64,000 nucleotides of DNA from Lachnospiraceae bacterium (lineage in GTDB: Bacteria > Bacillota > Clostridia > Lachnospirales > Lachnospiraceae): NCBI GenBank assembly GCA_021770785.1, contig JAETQH010000012.1:1-64000 (forward strand), given 5' to 3'. Within the stretch, counting starts at the first letter, position 1. Each line of letters opens with the position of its first letter. The notes under the pieces were generated by a model. The model did no database searches, had not been told where the DNA came from, and saw only the letters and a program-made list of their open reading frames with translations. A program made the translations under genes and the position numbers. Positions 62,661 to 64,000 of the stretch are shown here, piece after piece.

Positions 62661-63089
62661 ATGGGTTTTAGATTAGCAGTGAGTGGAGGCGCAGAGAACA
62701 TCAATCTGGATGAGAGAACCATAAAGAAGGTTACATTCAGCTCTGATTCCGCAACAGATTCCAACGCAAGGGCCACAGATTTTGGCATTACGGTAAAGAT
62801 TACCGGAAAAATGTTGTATAAGGTGGGAGCAGACGGAGAAGATGGAACACTTGGATTATCCAAATGGTCCCAGGTTCCGTCTGAGCAGGCAGACTGCTAC
62901 CGAAATGCACAGATTGATGTTGTATCAGCAGGACAGGTGGTAAGAAAGTACACAATCCCCAATGCGTTTGTCATGGAATATGAGGAGCATATGGATGATG
63001 AAACCGGTGTGGGTACATTTTATCTCCACATCAAGCAGAAAAAAGATGAGAACGATGCGGTGAAGATCGAAGGCGGCTATGGCGAATAG
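62661..63089 (+). CDS. Tube-like protein 1 (Hcp/tail-tube-like)
   Basis: The 142-residue protein is beta-rich without signal peptide. It shares with the gene at 63218 the pattern VxFSSDSATDSNARATDFGIT...ITGKML, a WSQVPSEQADCYR block, YTIPNAFVMEYEEHM and a final FYLHIKQKKD, then a Gly-Tyr end. The short beta domain with a late strand pair is what Hcp and phage tail-tube proteins show, and the position after a sheath-like protein fits. I recall similar Clostridia proteins carrying the odd label 'membrane-associated protease 1', but no protease motif is visible. AAGAAGGAGG precedes the ATG. Confidence 0.5.
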   Translation: MGFRLAVSGGAENINLDERTIKKVTFSSDSATDSNARATDFGITVKITGKMLYKVGADGEDGTLGLSKWSQVPSEQADCYRNAQIDVVSAGQVVRKYTIPNAFVMEYEEHMDDETGVGTFYLHIKQKKDENDAVKIEGGYGE

Positions 63090-63180
63090 CATGAGAAGAA
63101 CTTCTAAAAGCTCACAGCAAAGGCTGTTTCGCTAAGAAGTTCTAAGTCTCATGCTGAAGAATGCAAAAACGGCATTCTTC
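63089..63180 (+). other. Two stem-loops between the tube-like genes
   Basis: GCATGAGA-AGAACTTCT (63089-63105) pairs with AGAAGTTCT-AAG-TCTCATGC (63135-63154) with an inner ACAGC/GCTGT stem. A second hairpin GAAGAATGC/GCATTCTTC (63156-63180) follows. No T-run is present, so RNA processing or stability control is likelier than termination. Confidence 0.7.
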
Positions 63181-63217
63181 TCATGATTGAAAAAAATACG
63201 GAAAAGGAGAGAAAGTT

Positions 63218-63643
63218 ATGTCATTTTTAGTACAAGTCGAAGGAAGCGAGAGCTTTGAAGTGGCGAAGGAATGTGTCAGAAGCGTAAAGGTTACTACTGA
63301 TATTCCGTTAGATTCTAATGCGAGAACGAAGGATGTCGGCGCAACTATGGTAATTACCGGAAAGATTTTAGCGGCTTTGGACGGGGATATTACCGACAGC
63401 ACCAGGAAGCTGGCATTATGGTCCGTTGTTCCGGCGGAGAAAGCGGACTGTTATCGGAAGGTGACAGTAGAGCATGTGGCAGGCGGCGTAATGGAGAGAA
63501 AATATTGTTTCCCAAACGCATTTGTGCTTGACTACAAAGAAGAGTTTGGCGATGTAGAGGGAACCGGAACCTTCACATTAGTACTCAGACAGAAGAAAGA
63601 CAAAATCGCTTCTGTAGCGGTAGAAGGAAATTATTCAGCATAA
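63218..63643 (+). CDS. Tube-like protein 2 (paralogue of protein 1)
   Basis: The 141-residue protein parallels the gene at 62661 in length and motif order: VKVTTDIPLDSNARTKDVGAT, ITGKILAAL, WSVVPAEKADCYRK, FPNAFVLDYKEEF, GTFTLVLRQKKD and a final EGNYSA. Two tube-like paralogues next to a sheath-like protein are seen in some contractile systems, where they form different ring layers. AAAAGGAGAG precedes the ATG. Only the paralogy is certain; the tube role is inferred. Confidence 0.55.
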   Translation: MSFLVQVEGSESFEVAKECVRSVKVTTDIPLDSNARTKDVGATMVITGKILAALDGDITDSTRKLALWSVVPAEKADCYRKVTVEHVAGGVMERKYCFPNAFVLDYKEEFGDVEGTGTFTLVLRQKKDKIASVAVEGNYSA

Positions 63644-63649
63644 CAGCAG

Positions 63650-63728
63650 GGCGCAGATTGTCAGAAACTAGGACAGCCTGCGCCTTAAATCGGTAATAGA
63701 AAGCGCATTTTATGGGCTTTCTATTGCC
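63650..63728 (+). other. Two stem-loops before the J-domain gene
   Basis: GGCGCAG/CTGCGCC (63650-63684) and a 13-bp stem GGTAATAGAAAGC/GCTTTCTATTGCC (63692-63728). Again there is no clear T-run. Confidence 0.7.
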
Positions 63729-63751
63729 ATGAATGAAAGGTTGGAACAAAT

Positions 63752-64000
63752 ATGAATCCATATCAGGTATTAGGGGTTTCGCAAACGGCTGATGAGGACA
63801 CCATAAAAAAGGCATATAGAAAAGCGGCAAAAGAATGCCACCCCGATACACATCCGGGAGATAAGCTGGCAGAGGAACGGTTTAAGGAAATCGGAGAGGC
63901 ATACCGGATTCTGAGCGATAAACAAAAGAGGGAAGAGTACAACGCTAGGGCAGCGCAGAAAGAACAGAAAAGTGCGGCAGGAAGGAACAGCACTGGGACA
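63752..64000 (+). CDS. J-domain (DnaJ-like) protein, 3' end cut by the window
   Basis: ATG at 63752 opens a frame that is still open at base 64000 (83 codons). Residues 1-65 are a J domain: [20 protein letters not shown], the HPD motif in [11 protein letters not shown], and [15 protein letters not shown]. It would stimulate an Hsp70 partner. There is no sign yet of the Gly/Phe or zinc region of true DnaJ, so it is probably a dedicated J-protein of the locus that helps assembly or disassembly. Confidence 0.88.
   Translation, partial: MNPYQVLGVSQTADEDTIKKAYRKAAKECHPDTHPGDKLAEERFKEIGEAYRILSDKQKREEYNARAAQKEQKSAAGRNSTGT

Noticed and set aside
60446-63643. Prophage tail module
   Set aside because: No capsid, terminase, portal or integrase genes are present, and the genes follow on from an agr unit; a phage-derived origin remains possible but a resident prophage is not supported within the window.
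62661-63643. Protease function for the two small paralogues
   Set aside because: A label of that kind is remembered for similar proteins, but no catalytic motif, zinc site or signal peptide is visible.

Overview
The window reads as chromosomal DNA of a Gram-positive, probably spore-forming anaerobe of the Clostridia, most likely Lachnospiraceae. The signs are an alpha/beta-type small acid-soluble spore protein, strong AGGAGG-type ribosome sites, a crotonase of the butyrate type, an aldo/keto reductase with ferredoxin-like cysteine clusters, an agr-type peptide quorum-sensing set, and the style of the multidomain sensor kinases. No rRNA, CRISPR array, transposase or integrase was seen.

Layout. 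1-190: 3' end of a tRNA, with a 17-bp copy of that end 100 bp downstream and two terminators. 289-861: orphan RelE/ParE-type toxin, a frameshifted small gene and a small hydrophobic protein. 1047-5130: AraC/GyrI-type regulator, a small unknown protein and a cobalt/nickel ECF transporter (cbiM with PDGLE tail, cbiQ, cbiO). 5197-5276: tRNA-Leu(TAG). 5497-6743: secreted SGNH-like protein and a small unknown. 7013-14642: regulated oligopeptide importer oppABCDF, in which OppC carries a complete seven-repeat RCC1-like propeller in its first extracellular loop and OppF carries about 165 extra residues. 15073-17541: unknown coiled-coil protein and oligoendopeptidase F, which would digest imported peptides. 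17622-26908: oxidoreductase, chemoreceptor, small unknowns, methyltransferase, CYTH protein, hybrid kinase, DJ-1 protein, spore protein. 27454-31038: heterodimeric ABC exporter with one degenerate ATP site. 31118-34796: secreted metallo-beta-lactamase-fold protein and a second hybrid kinase. 34913-44166: surface-polysaccharide genes (UDP-glucose dehydrogenase, glycosyltransferases, initiating sugar-phosphate transferase, LCP ligase, membrane protein) and HtrA. 44268-48818: GH13 enzyme, ProC, crotonase, MutY. 49203-56403: UDP-galactopyranose mutase, glycosyltransferase, redox protein, repeat-rich DUF4190 protein, a second chemoreceptor and a polysaccharide deacetylase. 56507-57005: decayed small genes.

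57030-64000 is the most unusual part. An agr-like module (LytTR regulator, AgrD-like peptide precursor, AgrB-like peptidase, with no adjacent AgrC kinase) is followed by an overlapping membrane vWA protein, a 726-residue protein resembling a contractile sheath (TssB/TssC-like), two related tube-like proteins of 141-142 residues separated by stable stem-loops, and a J-domain protein that runs off the end. I infer a quorum-sensing-linked contractile-injection-type locus. The agr calls rest on clear motifs; the sheath and tube calls rest on size, order and weak sequence patterns and need structure prediction and the downstream sequence.

All assignments come from reading the sequence; no database search was possible.
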